A stretch of 28,170 nt of DNA from CAYGBM01 sp964348225 (GCA_964348225.1 CAYGBM010000043.1:1-28170); one strand, 5' to 3'. Shown: positions 1 to 7,575, counted from the first letter of the stretch. Notes: generated by a model not told the origin, from the letters alone. Translations and numbers: made by a program.

Positions 1-1
1 A

Positions 2-781
2 ACAGCCCCCATATTATTAAAAGAATTTAGGGAATTTTCTAAGAATCTTCCGCTATATCTTACAAAGATATCTCCTCTTTTTGAGAAGTTTGGCATAGAG
101 GCTTTCAAGAATACCGAAGTGCTTTTAAAAACCGTCCAAGGCAATTTAGAAAAAGCAGGGGGCAATATTTTTAATGCCTTGTTCAGCATATTTGGGGGAG
201 CAGCTTCTACCGTGTTGGTTTTGGCTTTGGCTTTTTTCATTTCCCTGGAAAAACAGTTGGTTGAAAGACTATTAACCGCCTTTTCCCCTCAGAAGTACAA
301 AGAATACTTGTTTAGTCTTTGGGGAAGAGCTAAAAGAAAGGTGAGCGGTTGGTTTATCTCAAGAATCATCGGCGTTATTTTCGTTGGCTCTGCCACCTAT
401 CTTGTTTTGAGAATCTTGGATGTTAAATACGCTTTTATCTTAAGCTTAATGGCTGGGTTTTTAGATTTTGTTCCTATTATTGGACCGATTATAGCTGGGG
501 CTTTTATTACCTTATTTGTTGCTTTAGTATCTCCTCTTCAGGCATTCTTTGCCTTAGTTGCTTTTGTTATTATTCAATTACTTGAAAACAACCTGCTTTT
601 CCCAGTTCTTTTTAAGAAATTTGTCGGCTTGCCACCAGCCTTGGTTTTGGTTGCTTTGGCTGTTGGAGGAAAGCTTTGGGGAATAGTGGGGGCTATTTTG
701 GCTATACCATTAGCTGGGGTTTTATTTGAACTACTTAAAGACTATCTGGCAAAAATAAAAAAGCGAACCGCCGAAGCTTAA
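2..781 (+). CDS. AI-2E (PerM) family membrane protein, 5' truncated
   Basis: The reading frame is open from base 2, so the gene begins outside the window; the GTG at 119 is internal rather than a start. About 260 C-terminal residues are seen. They contain several hydrophobic segments and the typical C-terminal pattern of the AI-2E/PerM family: a DFVPIIGPIIAG motif, then a run ending QLLENNLLFPVLFKK, then GLPPALVLVALAVGGKLWGIVGAILAIP (given here only in part). The family comprises multi-pass inner-membrane proteins; some export autoinducer-2 or act as ion antiporters, but the substrate cannot be read from sequence. The end is rich in Lys (KDYLAKIKKR), as expected for a cytoplasmic tail. It is followed by a short ACTACCA/ACTA repeat tract and then rsmI. 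Confidence 0.85.
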   Translation, partial: TAPILLKEFREFSKNLPLYLTKISPLFEKFGIEAFKNTEVLLKTVQGNLEKAGGNIFNALFSIFGGAASTVLVLALAFFISLEKQLVERLLTAFSPQKYKEYLFSLWGRAKRKVSGWFISRIIGVIFVGSATYLVLRILDVKYAFILSLMAGFLDFVPIIGPIIAGAFITLFVALVSPLQAFFALVAFVIIQLLENNLLFPVLFKKFVGLPPALVLVALAVGGKLWGIVGAILAIPLAGVLFELLKDYLAKIKKRTAEA

Positions 782-819
782 TCACTACCAACTACTAACT
801 ACCAACTACCAACTAAACA
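782..819. repeat. ACTAACTACCA-type microsatellite
   Basis: Between the AI-2E family gene and rsmI the sequence is almost entirely imperfect repeats of a 7-8 base unit, ACTACCA/ACTAACTACCA. It carries no ribosome binding site. It is probably slippage-derived spacer. Confidence 0.6.
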
Positions 820-1551
820 ATGAATACTCTTTACATTGTAGCCACTCCCATTGGCAATCTTGAAGATATAACCTTACGCGCTCTCAAAATTCTGAAGAGC
901 GTTGATTTAATTTTGACAGAAGACACAAGAACAACTCAAAAGCTTTTAAACCGTTTTGAGATTAAAACAAAAACCCTTTCCTATCATCAGCATTCAAGGC
1001 TAAAAAAGATAGACTATATTATAAAGCTCTTAAAACAGGGCAAGGATATAGCTTTAGTTTCAGACGCTGGCACCCCCGGGGTTTCTGACCCAGGATATAA
1101 GTTGATGAGTAGATTAGTTAATGAGTTTATGGGTAATGAGGGTTCATCAACTCATAAACTCATAAACTCATTAACTATCACGCCTGTACCAGGACCATCA
1201 GCTTTAACAGCAGCTGCTAGCATTTCTGGTTTTCCAATGGACAAGTTTTTATTCTTAGGCTTTCCACCTGCCAAACGAAAAAGAAAAAAGTTTTTTGAAC
1301 AAGTCCTAGATTCAAGATACCCTGTTGTTTTATACGAATCGCCCCACCGCCTCTTAAAAACCCTCCAAGAATTGAAAGACTGGAAGGAGCGAAGCTCCTC
1401 CCAGTTAAAATTAGTGGTTTGCCGCGAGCTCACAAAGAAGTTTGAAACAATCTACCGAGGAACAATTGACCAAGTTATCAAAAAAGTAGAACAAGATAAA
1501 GTCAAAAGCCAAGTCAAAGGCGAGTTTGTTATTGTTTTGACTAGGATTTAA
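820..1551 (+). CDS. rsmI: 16S rRNA (cytidine-1402-2'-O)-methyltransferase RsmI
   Basis: This enzyme methylates the 2'-OH of C1402 in the decoding centre of 16S rRNA, using S-adenosylmethionine. The tetrapyrrole-methylase fold is clear: N-terminal YIVATPIGNLEDIT, EDTR near residue 35, the SAM-binding SDAGTPGVSDPGY from residue 81, and PGPSA from residue 124. At 243 residues it is slightly shorter than E. coli RsmI. The start is the ATG directly before LYIVATPIGN; there is no Shine-Dalgarno. Two palindromic inserts are visible in frame. One covers residues about 99-120, between the GY.L and PGP motifs where relatives have only a few residues. The other is a hairpin encoding residues about 188-195. 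Neither interrupts a catalytic motif, so the enzyme is probably functional. Confidence 0.95.
   Translation: MNTLYIVATPIGNLEDITLRALKILKSVDLILTEDTRTTQKLLNRFEIKTKTLSYHQHSRLKKIDYIIKLLKQGKDIALVSDAGTPGVSDPGYKLMSRLVNEFMGNEGSSTHKLINSLTITPVPGPSALTAAASISGFPMDKFLFLGFPPAKRKRKKFFEQVLDSRYPVVLYESPHRLLKTLQELKDWKERSSSQLKLVVCRELTKKFETIYRGTIDQVIKKVEQDKVKSQVKGEFVIVLTRI
1115..1177. repeat. Palindromic insert inside rsmI
   Basis: Perfect 17-bp inverted arms, TAGTTAATGAGTTTATG at 1115-1131 and its complement at 1161-1177, flank a 29-nt loop. The loop contains further copies of CATAAACT and ATGAG/CTCAT. The reading frame is kept. It falls between conserved RsmI motifs, so it looks like an in-frame insertion. Confidence 0.8.
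1380..1404. repeat. Small hairpin inside rsmI
   Basis: CTGGAAGGAGC, loop GAA, then GCTCCTCCCAG: eleven base pairs with one mismatch. It encodes part of WKERSSSQL, a region not conserved in RsmI. Confidence 0.6.
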
Positions 1552-1622
1552 TAAGACAATAAGTAATCTCGAAGTTTCTTGTAGTGCCAAGAAGCTTTTT
1601 TTCTGGAAATTCTCAATTTATG

Positions 1623-1631
1623 TGATAGAAT
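1623..1631 (+). promoter_or_regulatory. Probable extended -10 promoter of metG
   Basis: TGATAGAAT forms a TGN extended -10 element (TAGAAT at 1626-1631). The -35 region is weak. The expected start is near 1638, two bases before the metG ATG, giving a leaderless or nearly leaderless mRNA. Confidence 0.5.
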
Positions 1632-1639
1632 AAGCAAAT

Positions 1640-3091
1640 ATGACAGAGCAAAAGGGAAAATTTTATATCACAACAAGCATTGCCTATACCAACGCACCCC
1701 CGCACATTGGTTTTGCCTTGGAGGTTCTGCAGGCAGATGTTTTAGCAAGGTATCACCGTCTTTTGGAAGAGGATGTTTTGTTTTTGACGGGCACGGACGA
1801 ACACGGCTCAAAGGTTTTCAGAACAGCTCAAAAAACTGGCAAAAAGCCAAAGGAATTTTGCGATGAAATGGCAAAGCATTTTCAAGCATTGAAACAATGC
1901 TTGAATCTTTCCAATGATTATTTTATTAGAACTAGTGATCAAAAACAGCATTGGCCAACAGTGCATAAAGTTTGGAAACAATTAAAAGATAATAGTGATA
2001 TCTATAAAAAGAAGTACAAGGGGTTTTATTGCGTTGGCTGTGAAGCATTTTTAACTGAGAAAGATCTGGTTGATGGTAAGTGTCCTAACCATAAAAAAGA
2101 ACCTGAAATTATTGAAGAAGAAAACTATTTTTTCAGGTTGTCAAAGTATCAAGAACAACTTGAAGATATATTAAAGAGCAACAAAATTAATATAGTGCCT
2201 GAATCCCGCAAGAATGAAATGTTGAGCTTTATTGAAGAGGGATTGGAAGATGTTAGCTGCTCTCGCAGTAAAGAAAAACTGGAATGGGGTGTGCCTGTGC
2301 CTGATGACAAGGAACAGATTGTATACGTGTGGCTGGAGGCTTTGCTTAACTATCTTTCAGCCTTGGATTATGCAGAAAATAGCGATAAATTCAAAAAGTA
2401 TTGGCCAGCAGATGTGCATTGCATTGGTAAAGATATTACGAGATTTCACATATTGCTCTTTCCAGCAATGATCATTTCATTGGGCTTGTCCCTGCCCAAA
2501 TCTATTCTAGTACATGGCTTTATTACAGTAGGGGGTGAGAAAATGTCAAAAAGTCTGGGCAACGTGATAGACCCGTTTGAATTGGTTGAAAAATATGGCA
2601 CTGACCCTGTTCGTTATTTTCTCTTGCGGGAGATTTCACCAACCGAGGATGGCGATTTTACTTACCAGAAGTTTGAAGATAGATACAATGCTGATTTGGC
2701 AAGCGGGTTAGGCAACCTATTAGCTCGCGTTATTACACTCGCTAATAAATTAAAAATTAAAAATGAAGAATTAAAAATTATAATTAAAAATGAAAAATTG
2801 AAAGAATCTATTAACCAGACAAAGGATAATTATGAAAAAGCCTTAAGTGCTTTCAAATTCAATGATGCCTTGGTGGCTGTTTGGCAGTTGATTAGTTTTT
2901 GCGATAGATATATTGAGCAAGAAAAGCCGTGGGAGGGGGGAGAAAAAGCCAAAGAAGTAATTAGCGATTTGTTGGTTGCTTTAGGCGAGATTGCTGATTT
3001 ACTTAAGCCCTTTTTGCCTGAAACATCAGAAAAAATTTCAGAACAGCTTAAAACAGACAAGTCAGAGCCACTTTTCCCTCGCCTTCAATAA
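1640..3091 (+). CDS. metG: Methionyl-tRNA synthetase
   Basis: Class I aminoacyl-tRNA synthetase that charges tRNA-Met and initiator tRNA in the cytoplasm. The HIGH motif is HIGF at residues 22-25 and the KMSKS loop is exact at 301-305. A small zinc knuckle (C131, C134, C148, H151) marks the one-knuckle bacterial type. The anticodon-binding helical domain follows. At 483 residues the protein lacks the C-terminal tRNA-binding domain found in longer forms. A Lys-rich stretch at about 370-387 is encoded by AT-rich near-tandem repeats and looks like slippage-derived sequence in a loop. Start: ATG just after an extended -10, no Shine-Dalgarno. The tatD ATG lies two bases after the stop, so the two genes are surely cotranscribed. 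Confidence 0.96.
   Translation: MTEQKGKFYITTSIAYTNAPPHIGFALEVLQADVLARYHRLLEEDVLFLTGTDEHGSKVFRTAQKTGKKPKEFCDEMAKHFQALKQCLNLSNDYFIRTSDQKQHWPTVHKVWKQLKDNSDIYKKKYKGFYCVGCEAFLTEKDLVDGKCPNHKKEPEIIEEENYFFRLSKYQEQLEDILKSNKINIVPESRKNEMLSFIEEGLEDVSCSRSKEKLEWGVPVPDDKEQIVYVWLEALLNYLSALDYAENSDKFKKYWPADVHCIGKDITRFHILLFPAMIISLGLSLPKSILVHGFITVGGEKMSKSLGNVIDPFELVEKYGTDPVRYFLLREISPTEDGDFTYQKFEDRYNADLASGLGNLLARVITLANKLKIKNEELKIIIKNEKLKESINQTKDNYEKALSAFKFNDALVAVWQLISFCDRYIEQEKPWEGGEKAKEVISDLLVALGEIADLLKPFLPETSEKISEQLKTDKSEPLFPRLQ
2748..2800. repeat. AT-rich tandem repeat inside metG
   Basis: Repeated units like AATTAAAAATTAAAAATGAA encode alternating Lys, Leu, Ile, Asn and Glu. It is in frame and at the edge of the anticodon-binding domain. 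Confidence 0.6.
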
Positions 3092-3093
3092 TT

Positions 3094-3864
3094 ATGTTAA
3101 TAGACACTCACGCTCATCTAAATTTTAAAGATTTTGACAAAGATAGAGATGAGGTTATAAAAAGAAGCTTAGAGCAAGATACCTGGATGATAAATGCCAG
3201 CTCAACCTTTTCAACATCAAAGTTGGCAGTTAGCATAGCTGAAAAATATCAGCAGGGGATATACGCTGCTGTTGGTTTGCACCCGATCCATGTTAAGGAT
3301 GAAGCCTTTGACGCTGAACAATACCGCCAACTGGCTCAATCAAAGAAAGTAGTGGCTATTGGCGAAACTGGTTTGGACTTTATGTATGCTAACCAGCAAG
3401 CGCAGAAAGAATTATTTTTGCAACATCTGAAATTAGCTAAAGAACTTAACCTTCCTGTGATTTTTCACTGCCGCAAAGCGCATGACGATATGCTTAAAGT
3501 CCTTCAGTCGTCAGAGGTAAAAGAGCTTTTTCTCAAAGGGGTTGTTCACTGTTTTACTGGTCGGTGGAGTCAGGCAAAGCAGTATTTAGAGATGGGGCTT
3601 TATTTAGGGTTTAACGGTATCATCTACAAAATGGATTTGGACGAGGCTATCAAAAAAACACCCCTTGATAAGATGTTGATTGAAACCGATTGCCCGTTTC
3701 TTTGCCCTTCCGAAGCTTTAGCGAAGGAGGGTTGGCGTCATGAACGTAACGAGCCAATTTACGTGAAATATATTGCTCAACGCATTGCGGAAGTGCGTGG
3801 CGAGCCATTTGAAAAAATGGCAGAAATTACCACTCAAAATGCCAAAAGACTTTTCAACATTTAA
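3094..3864 (+). CDS. tatD: TatD family metal-dependent DNase/hydrolase
   Basis: TatD-type TIM-barrel metallohydrolase; relatives are 3'-5' exonucleases in DNA repair or D-aminoacyl-tRNA deacylases. Metal ligands are visible: DTHAHLNF at the start (H6, H8), IGETGLDF with its Glu, FHCRKAH, VVHCFTG and ETDCPFL with the last Asp. The length of 256 residues is normal. Between the FL.P element and the conserved RNEP, where relatives have a short VPHRGK-like link, there is PSEALAKEGWRHE. It is encoded by a palindromic repeat also present in leuS. It follows metG by two bases. Confidence 0.93.
   Translation: MLIDTHAHLNFKDFDKDRDEVIKRSLEQDTWMINASSTFSTSKLAVSIAEKYQQGIYAAVGLHPIHVKDEAFDAEQYRQLAQSKKVVAIGETGLDFMYANQQAQKELFLQHLKLAKELNLPVIFHCRKAHDDMLKVLQSSEVKELFLKGVVHCFTGRWSQAKQYLEMGLYLGFNGIIYKMDLDEAIKKTPLDKMLIETDCPFLCPSEALAKEGWRHERNEPIYVKYIAQRIAEVRGEPFEKMAEITTQNAKRLFNI
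3705..3732. repeat. GAAGCTTTAGCG palindrome inside tatD
   Basis: A palindromic block, CCTTCCGAAGC..GCGAAGG, contains a 21-base stretch that matches positions 5619-5639 inside leuS with a single mismatch. It is read here in a different frame from that in leuS. Confidence 0.7.
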
Positions 3865-3898
3865 TCAACTTTGAAAATTGGCTTATGAGGAAGGCAGC

Positions 3899-3921
3899 TT
3901 ACGGGGGTCCGTCCTCCGTAA
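3899..3921. repeat. CCGT-loop palindrome, copy 1
   Basis: Nine base pairs (TTACGGGGG with TCCTCCGTAA, one G-T) close a 5-base loop TCCGT. Related copies with the same loop lie at 6513, 6557 and, reversed, 27465. It sits between tatD and the leuS promoter and has no T-run. Confidence 0.65.
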
Positions 3922-3935
3922 TTTTGATTTTAAGG

Positions 3936-3965
3936 TTGAAAATAGGGTAAAAAGAGGAGTATAAT
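3936..3965 (+). promoter_or_regulatory. leuS promoter
   Basis: TTGAAA at 3936-3941, an 18-base spacer and TATAAT at 3960-3965. The predicted start at about 3972 leaves only about six bases before the leuS ATG. Confidence 0.65.
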
Positions 3966-3977
3966 AAAAAATCTGCT

Positions 3978-6506
3978 ATGCAACAGTACGAACCAAAAAA
4001 AATTGAACCAAAATGGCAGAAGTTTTGGGACAAGGCAGAAATTTACAAAGCAGAGGATTTTTCTAAAAAGCCGAAGCTTTATCTTTTGGTTGAGTTCCCT
4101 TATACTTCAGGGGCTGGGCTGCATGTTGGACATTGCAGATCCTATACAGCTATGGATGTGGTTGCTCGGAAAAGAAGGATGGAAGGTTTTAATGTTTTAT
4201 ATCCAATGGGCTGGGATGCTTTTGGTTTGCCAACAGAGAACTACGCAATTAAAACCGGCATTCATCCAAAGAAAGTTACAGAAGAGAATACCAAAACATT
4301 TAAGGCACAGGAGAAATCCTTGGGTTTTTCTTTTGATTGGTCGCGCGAAATAAACACCACTGACCCAAAATATTATAAGTGGACCCAGTGGATATTCTTG
4401 AAAATATTTGAAAAGGGCTTAGCTTATAAAGCGAAAATGCCGATTAACTGGTGCTTGAGCTGTAAAATTGGCTTAGCCAACGAAGAGGTGGTTGAAGGTA
4501 AATGTGAGAGGTGTGGGGGGGAAGTGGTTAAAAAAGAAAAGGAGCAATGGATGCTAAAGATAACCAAATATGCGGACAGGCTGCTGGAAGATTTAAAGCT
4601 GGTTGACTACCCAGAGAGGGTGAAAAAACTTCAAGAAAACTGGATAGGCAAGAGCGAAGGCTTGGAAGAGGAGTGGCAGGTTGAGGGTATGAATTTGAAA
4701 CTAAAGACCTTTACCACCTGGCCTCATACTTCTTGGGGGGCTACTTTTATGGTGATAGCCCCGGAGCATCCTATTATTAACAAGCTTGTTAAGGGTACTA
4801 AATACGAAAAACCAGCTAAGGCATTTGCTCAAAAAGTAATTAAAGAAAAGATTAAAGACCCTTTGAATGTTGAAAAAAAGAAAGAAGGCTTCTTTTTAGG
4901 AAGGTATGTTATTAATCACTTAAATGGCAGGAGGATGCCCTTATATATTGCTAACTTTGCTGTTTATGAGTATGGCACAGGCATTGTTAAGTGCACTCCT
5001 ACTCACGATCAGAGGGACTTTGAGTTTGCCAAAAAATATGACTTGGATTTTCTGCCAGTTATCTATCCAAAAGGGGGCAAGCCTTTTGAGGCAGCAAAAA
5101 TGGAAGAAGCTTACACAGGAGAGGGGTTGATGATGAACGCTAAGCAGTTTAATGATATGTCAACAGGAAAAGCAAGAAAAGCAATTGCTGAATATACTAT
5201 CAAGCAGGGCAATGGTAAGCGGGCTGTTAACTATAAATTAAGGGATTGGGTTTTTTCCCGTCAACACTACTGGGGCGAACCCATACCACTTGTTTTTTGC
5301 CAAAAATGTGATTGGCAGGGGGTGTTAGAGAAAGACCTGCCTGTTGAACTGCCTAATATTAAAGATTACAAGCCAACTCAAAAGGGAGAATCGCCCCTAG
5401 CTGCTGTTAAAAACTGGGTAAGCACTAAATGCCCCAAGTGTAATGGAAAAGCAGAAAGAGAAACCGACGTTATGCCTAACTGGGCAGGAAGTAATTGGTA
5501 CTTTTTGCGCTATTGCGACCCAGTTAATGATAAAGAGTTAGCCAGTAAAGAAAAATTGAGATATTGGATGGCACCTGCCCTTCCGAAGCCCCAAGGGGGC
5601 GTAGGAGGGCCTGCCCGCCGAAGCTTTAGCGTAGGAGGGGTTGATTGGTACAATGGCGGTATGGAGCATACCACCTTGCATCTTTTGTATTCAAGGTTTG
5701 TTTATAAATTCTTATGGGACATTGGGGCAGTGCCTAAAGAATTGGGTCCAGAGCCCTATAAAAAGAGAACCTCTCACGGAATGATTTTGGCTGAGGGAGG
5801 GGAGAAGATGTCAAAATCAAAGAACAATGTGGTTAATCCAGAAGAGGTGATAAAAAAACACGGTGCTGATACTTTAAGAATCTACGAGATGTTTATGGGT
5901 CCTTTCTCGCAAGCCATTGCTTGGGATACCAAAGGAGTAAGAGGTGTGAAAAGGTTTTTAGAAAAAGTTTGGAAACTGGCTGACAAATTTTTTACTTCTT
6001 TAGCAAAAGAGGGTTCTGCTGATTTAAAAAAACAGCTTCACAAAACCATCAAGAAAGTTTCAGCAGATATTGAGAAATTGAAGTTTAATACAGCAGTTAG
6101 CGCTTTGATGGAATTCAGTAATGCTTGGCAGCAGGATAAAAAGGGTTTGAGCAAAGAAGACTTTAAAAAATTTGTTATGATCCTTTCTCCTTTTGCCCCT
6201 CACTTAGCTGAAGAGCTTTGGCAAAAACTTACCCAGAAAACCTTTAAAGATTACAAAAAAGAGGATTCAGTTTTTTCTCAAGAATGGCCAAAGTACGATG
6301 AAAAACTGATTGAAGAAGAAAGAGTTACTTTAATAGTTCAAGTAAATGGCAGGGTCAGGGACAGGATAGAGGTAGAAAGAGGAATTTCAGAGGATAGGGC
6401 GAGAGATATTGCCTTGCAGAGCCCAAGAATAAGAGACTGGGTTTTAGATAAAGAGGTAAAAAGAACAGTTTTTATTCAAGACAAATTAATTAATATTGTG
6501 GTATAA
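3978..6506 (+). CDS. leuS: Leucyl-tRNA synthetase
   Basis: Class I synthetase charging tRNA-Leu; a tRNA-Leu gene lies at 8280. HIGH is HVGH at residues 49-52 and KMSKS is exact at 610-614. The CP1 editing domain is present, with GATFMVIAPEHP and the THDQRDFEFA motif carrying its conserved Asp. The usual TTRPDT threonine-rich motif reads TTWPHT at 246-251. Zinc-type cysteine pairs are seen at CLSC/CERC, CQKC and CPKC. An insert of about 22 residues (532-554, Pro/Gly/Arg rich) splits the normally continuous YWMPVDWYNGG motif; it is encoded by a palindromic repeat. The C-terminal domain ends normally. It has its own promoter and a very short leader without Shine-Dalgarno. Confidence 0.96.
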   Translation: MQQYEPKKIEPKWQKFWDKAEIYKAEDFSKKPKLYLLVEFPYTSGAGLHVGHCRSYTAMDVVARKRRMEGFNVLYPMGWDAFGLPTENYAIKTGIHPKKVTEENTKTFKAQEKSLGFSFDWSREINTTDPKYYKWTQWIFLKIFEKGLAYKAKMPINWCLSCKIGLANEEVVEGKCERCGGEVVKKEKEQWMLKITKYADRLLEDLKLVDYPERVKKLQENWIGKSEGLEEEWQVEGMNLKLKTFTTWPHTSWGATFMVIAPEHPIINKLVKGTKYEKPAKAFAQKVIKEKIKDPLNVEKKKEGFFLGRYVINHLNGRRMPLYIANFAVYEYGTGIVKCTPTHDQRDFEFAKKYDLDFLPVIYPKGGKPFEAAKMEEAYTGEGLMMNAKQFNDMSTGKARKAIAEYTIKQGNGKRAVNYKLRDWVFSRQHYWGEPIPLVFCQKCDWQGVLEKDLPVELPNIKDYKPTQKGESPLAAVKNWVSTKCPKCNGKAERETDVMPNWAGSNWYFLRYCDPVNDKELASKEKLRYWMAPALPKPQGGVGGPARRSFSVGGVDWYNGGMEHTTLHLLYSRFVYKFLWDIGAVPKELGPEPYKKRTSHGMILAEGGEKMSKSKNNVVNPEEVIKKHGADTLRIYEMFMGPFSQAIAWDTKGVRGVKRFLEKVWKLADKFFTSLAKEGSADLKKQLHKTIKKVSADIEKLKFNTAVSALMEFSNAWQQDKKGLSKEDFKKFVMILSPFAPHLAEELWQKLTQKTFKDYKKEDSVFSQEWPKYDEKLIEEERVTLIVQVNGRVRDRIEVERGISEDRARDIALQSPRIRDWVLDKEVKRTVFIQDKLINIVV
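5574..5640. repeat. Palindromic insert inside leuS
   Basis: About 66 bases, kept in frame, with two palindromic parts. The first is CCCTTCCGAAGCCCC against GGGGGCGTAGGAGGG. The second contains GAAGCTTTAGCGTAGGAGGG, which matches tatD at 3712-3731 with one change. GC content is clearly above the flanking gene. Confidence 0.8.
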
Positions 6507-6598
6507 TGGAATCTCCGGAGGCCCGTCCTCCGGAGGCTGTGGAAAAGTCAAATTGACGGAGGCCCGTCCTCCGCAAACTTGCGCTAAAAACAAGCAGT
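6507..6598. repeat. Intergenic CCGT-loop palindromes, copies 2 and 3
   Basis: At 6513-6535 CTCCGGAGG and CCTCCGGAG (nine base pairs) close the loop CCCGT. At 6557-6573 CGGAGG and CCTCCG close the same loop. Neither is followed by a T-run, so they are repeats rather than terminators. No gene is seen in this gap. Confidence 0.7.
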
Positions 6599-7357
6599 AT
6601 GATTAAAAAAGTAGTTATTGCTGCAGCCGGTCAAGGCACGAGAATGAAGCACTTGACGAAAAACAAATCAAAGCATTTAATCAGTGTCAAAGAAAAGCCA
6701 TTCTTGGCTTATTTACTGCATAATCTTTTGAGGGCAGGCTACAGAGAGCTGATTTTAGTAACAGGTTTTAAGAGCGACTTAATAGAGAAGTTTTTGGACG
6801 AATACAAAAGTTCAGATCTATGTCCTTCTGTTGGTGGCTTTAAGACTAGGGTGGTAAACCAATTTGAAATTTTGGGTCCTAAAGAAAAAGAGTATGGTAC
6901 TTTGTGTCCCTTAAAATGCGTTAAGGATATAGTAGGCAAGGAAAATTTTCTAGCTGTTTATGGCGACAACCTTTATTCAGTGAAAGACTTGCTGGCCCTT
7001 AACATTGATGATGATTATTGCTATGTGGCTGGTTTCAAGCATGAGCACCCAGAAAAATACGGTGTTCTCATTCCAGCTAACAGTTTATTAAAAGAAATCA
7101 TAGAAAAGCCTAAAGAGTATGTTGGCAATCTGATTAATACCGGGCTTTACAAATTTACCCCTGAGGTTTTTGATGTAATTCCTAAGATTGGTTTGTCACC
7201 AAGAGGGGAGTATGAACTAACCGACGCCATTACCCTTTTAGCAAAAGACAAAAAAGTAAAAATCAAAAAAATCCAGGATTATTGGTTGGATTTTGGAAAC
7301 CCAGCAGACATTATAAAGCTTTTTCGCTTTTTGGAAACCTCAAAGAATTTTCAGTAA
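6599..7357 (+). CDS. Sugar-1-phosphate nucleotidylyltransferase family protein
   Basis: NTP-transferase fold (RmlA/GlmU-N/GalU group), which forms an NDP-sugar from a sugar 1-phosphate and a nucleoside triphosphate. The nucleotide-binding loop is AAAGQGTRMK (residues 8-17); YGDN carries the metal-binding Asp near residue 122. Further motifs are IEKP, the NTGLYKF sugar-site motif, and SPRGEYELTDAI. There is no left-handed beta-helix acetyltransferase domain, so this is not bifunctional GlmU. The 252-residue length fits stand-alone nucleotidyltransferases for cell-envelope sugars. The sugar and base cannot be assigned. The start ATG precedes IKKVVIAAAG. Confidence 0.85.
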   Translation: MIKKVVIAAAGQGTRMKHLTKNKSKHLISVKEKPFLAYLLHNLLRAGYRELILVTGFKSDLIEKFLDEYKSSDLCPSVGGFKTRVVNQFEILGPKEKEYGTLCPLKCVKDIVGKENFLAVYGDNLYSVKDLLALNIDDDYCYVAGFKHEHPEKYGVLIPANSLLKEIIEKPKEYVGNLINTGLYKFTPEVFDVIPKIGLSPRGEYELTDAITLLAKDKKVKIKKIQDYWLDFGNPADIIKLFRFLETSKNFQ

Positions 7358-7363
7358 GTCTTG

Positions 7364-7391
7364 TTGACAAATTTTCTCCAATCGTTAAGAT
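7364..7391 (+). promoter_or_regulatory. Promoter of the structured RNA
   Basis: Perfect TTGACA at 7364-7369, a 16-base spacer and TAAGAT at 7386-7391. The expected start is at about 7398, just before the folded segment and seven bases past the upstream stop codon. Confidence 0.6.
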
Positions 7392-7397
7392 AATTAG

Positions 7398-7530
7398 AGT
7401 AGCATCTCTGGTACTCTTGATATAAGGTAAGGTGTATACCTCGTAGGAAAGCCTGCCAACCAGAGCCTTCCTACAGCATTACGGTGACACCTTGCCGTTT
7501 CGTGCTTACATGCCTCAAGAGTGCCTTTTA
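7398..7530 (+). ncRNA. Candidate structured non-coding RNA, about 130 nt
   Basis: The segment between the nucleotidyltransferase and the PAP2 gene folds into one long rod. An outer stem of 11 pairs joins 7410-7420 to 7515-7525 and is followed at once by TTTTATTTT. A ten-pair stem joins 7426-7435 to 7487-7496, with a four-pair continuation (7437-7440 with 7483-7486). A seven-pair apical stem joins GTAGGAA at 7443 to TTCCTAC at 7468. The 3' side has large bulges. The segment has its own promoter, and the PAP2 gene has a separate promoter downstream, so it looks like an independent RNA rather than a leader. The bulged rod recalls 6S RNA, but it is short, and no SRP or tmRNA signature is found. 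Confidence 0.5.
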
Positions 7531-7534
7531 TTTT
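7410..7534 (+). terminator. Terminator formed by closing stem of the RNA
   Basis: GGTACTCTTGA pairs with TCAAGAGTGCC (one G-U) and TTTTATTTT follows, giving an intrinsic-terminator-like 3' end for the structured RNA. The loop is the whole RNA body, so termination would need prior folding. Confidence 0.4.
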
Positions 7535-7541
7535 AAGAAAA

Positions 7542-7569
7542 TTGAAAATATGAGAAGTTGGGGTAAAAT
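7542..7569 (+). promoter_or_regulatory. Promoter of the PAP2 gene
   Basis: TTGAAA at 7542-7547, a 16-base spacer and TAAAAT at 7564-7569. The start is predicted on or next to the ATG at 7576, so the mRNA is probably leaderless. Confidence 0.55.
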
Positions 7570-7575
7570 AAACTA

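Noticed and set aside
6502..6507. TATAAT at the leuS stop codon as a promoter for the nucleotidyltransferase
   Set aside because: No -35-like hexamer lies at 15-19 bases upstream, and the match overlaps the codons for the last residues and stop.
7398..7530. SRP RNA or tmRNA
   Set aside because: The GGAA-tetraloop helix of SRP RNA and the tRNA-like ends of tmRNA are not found.
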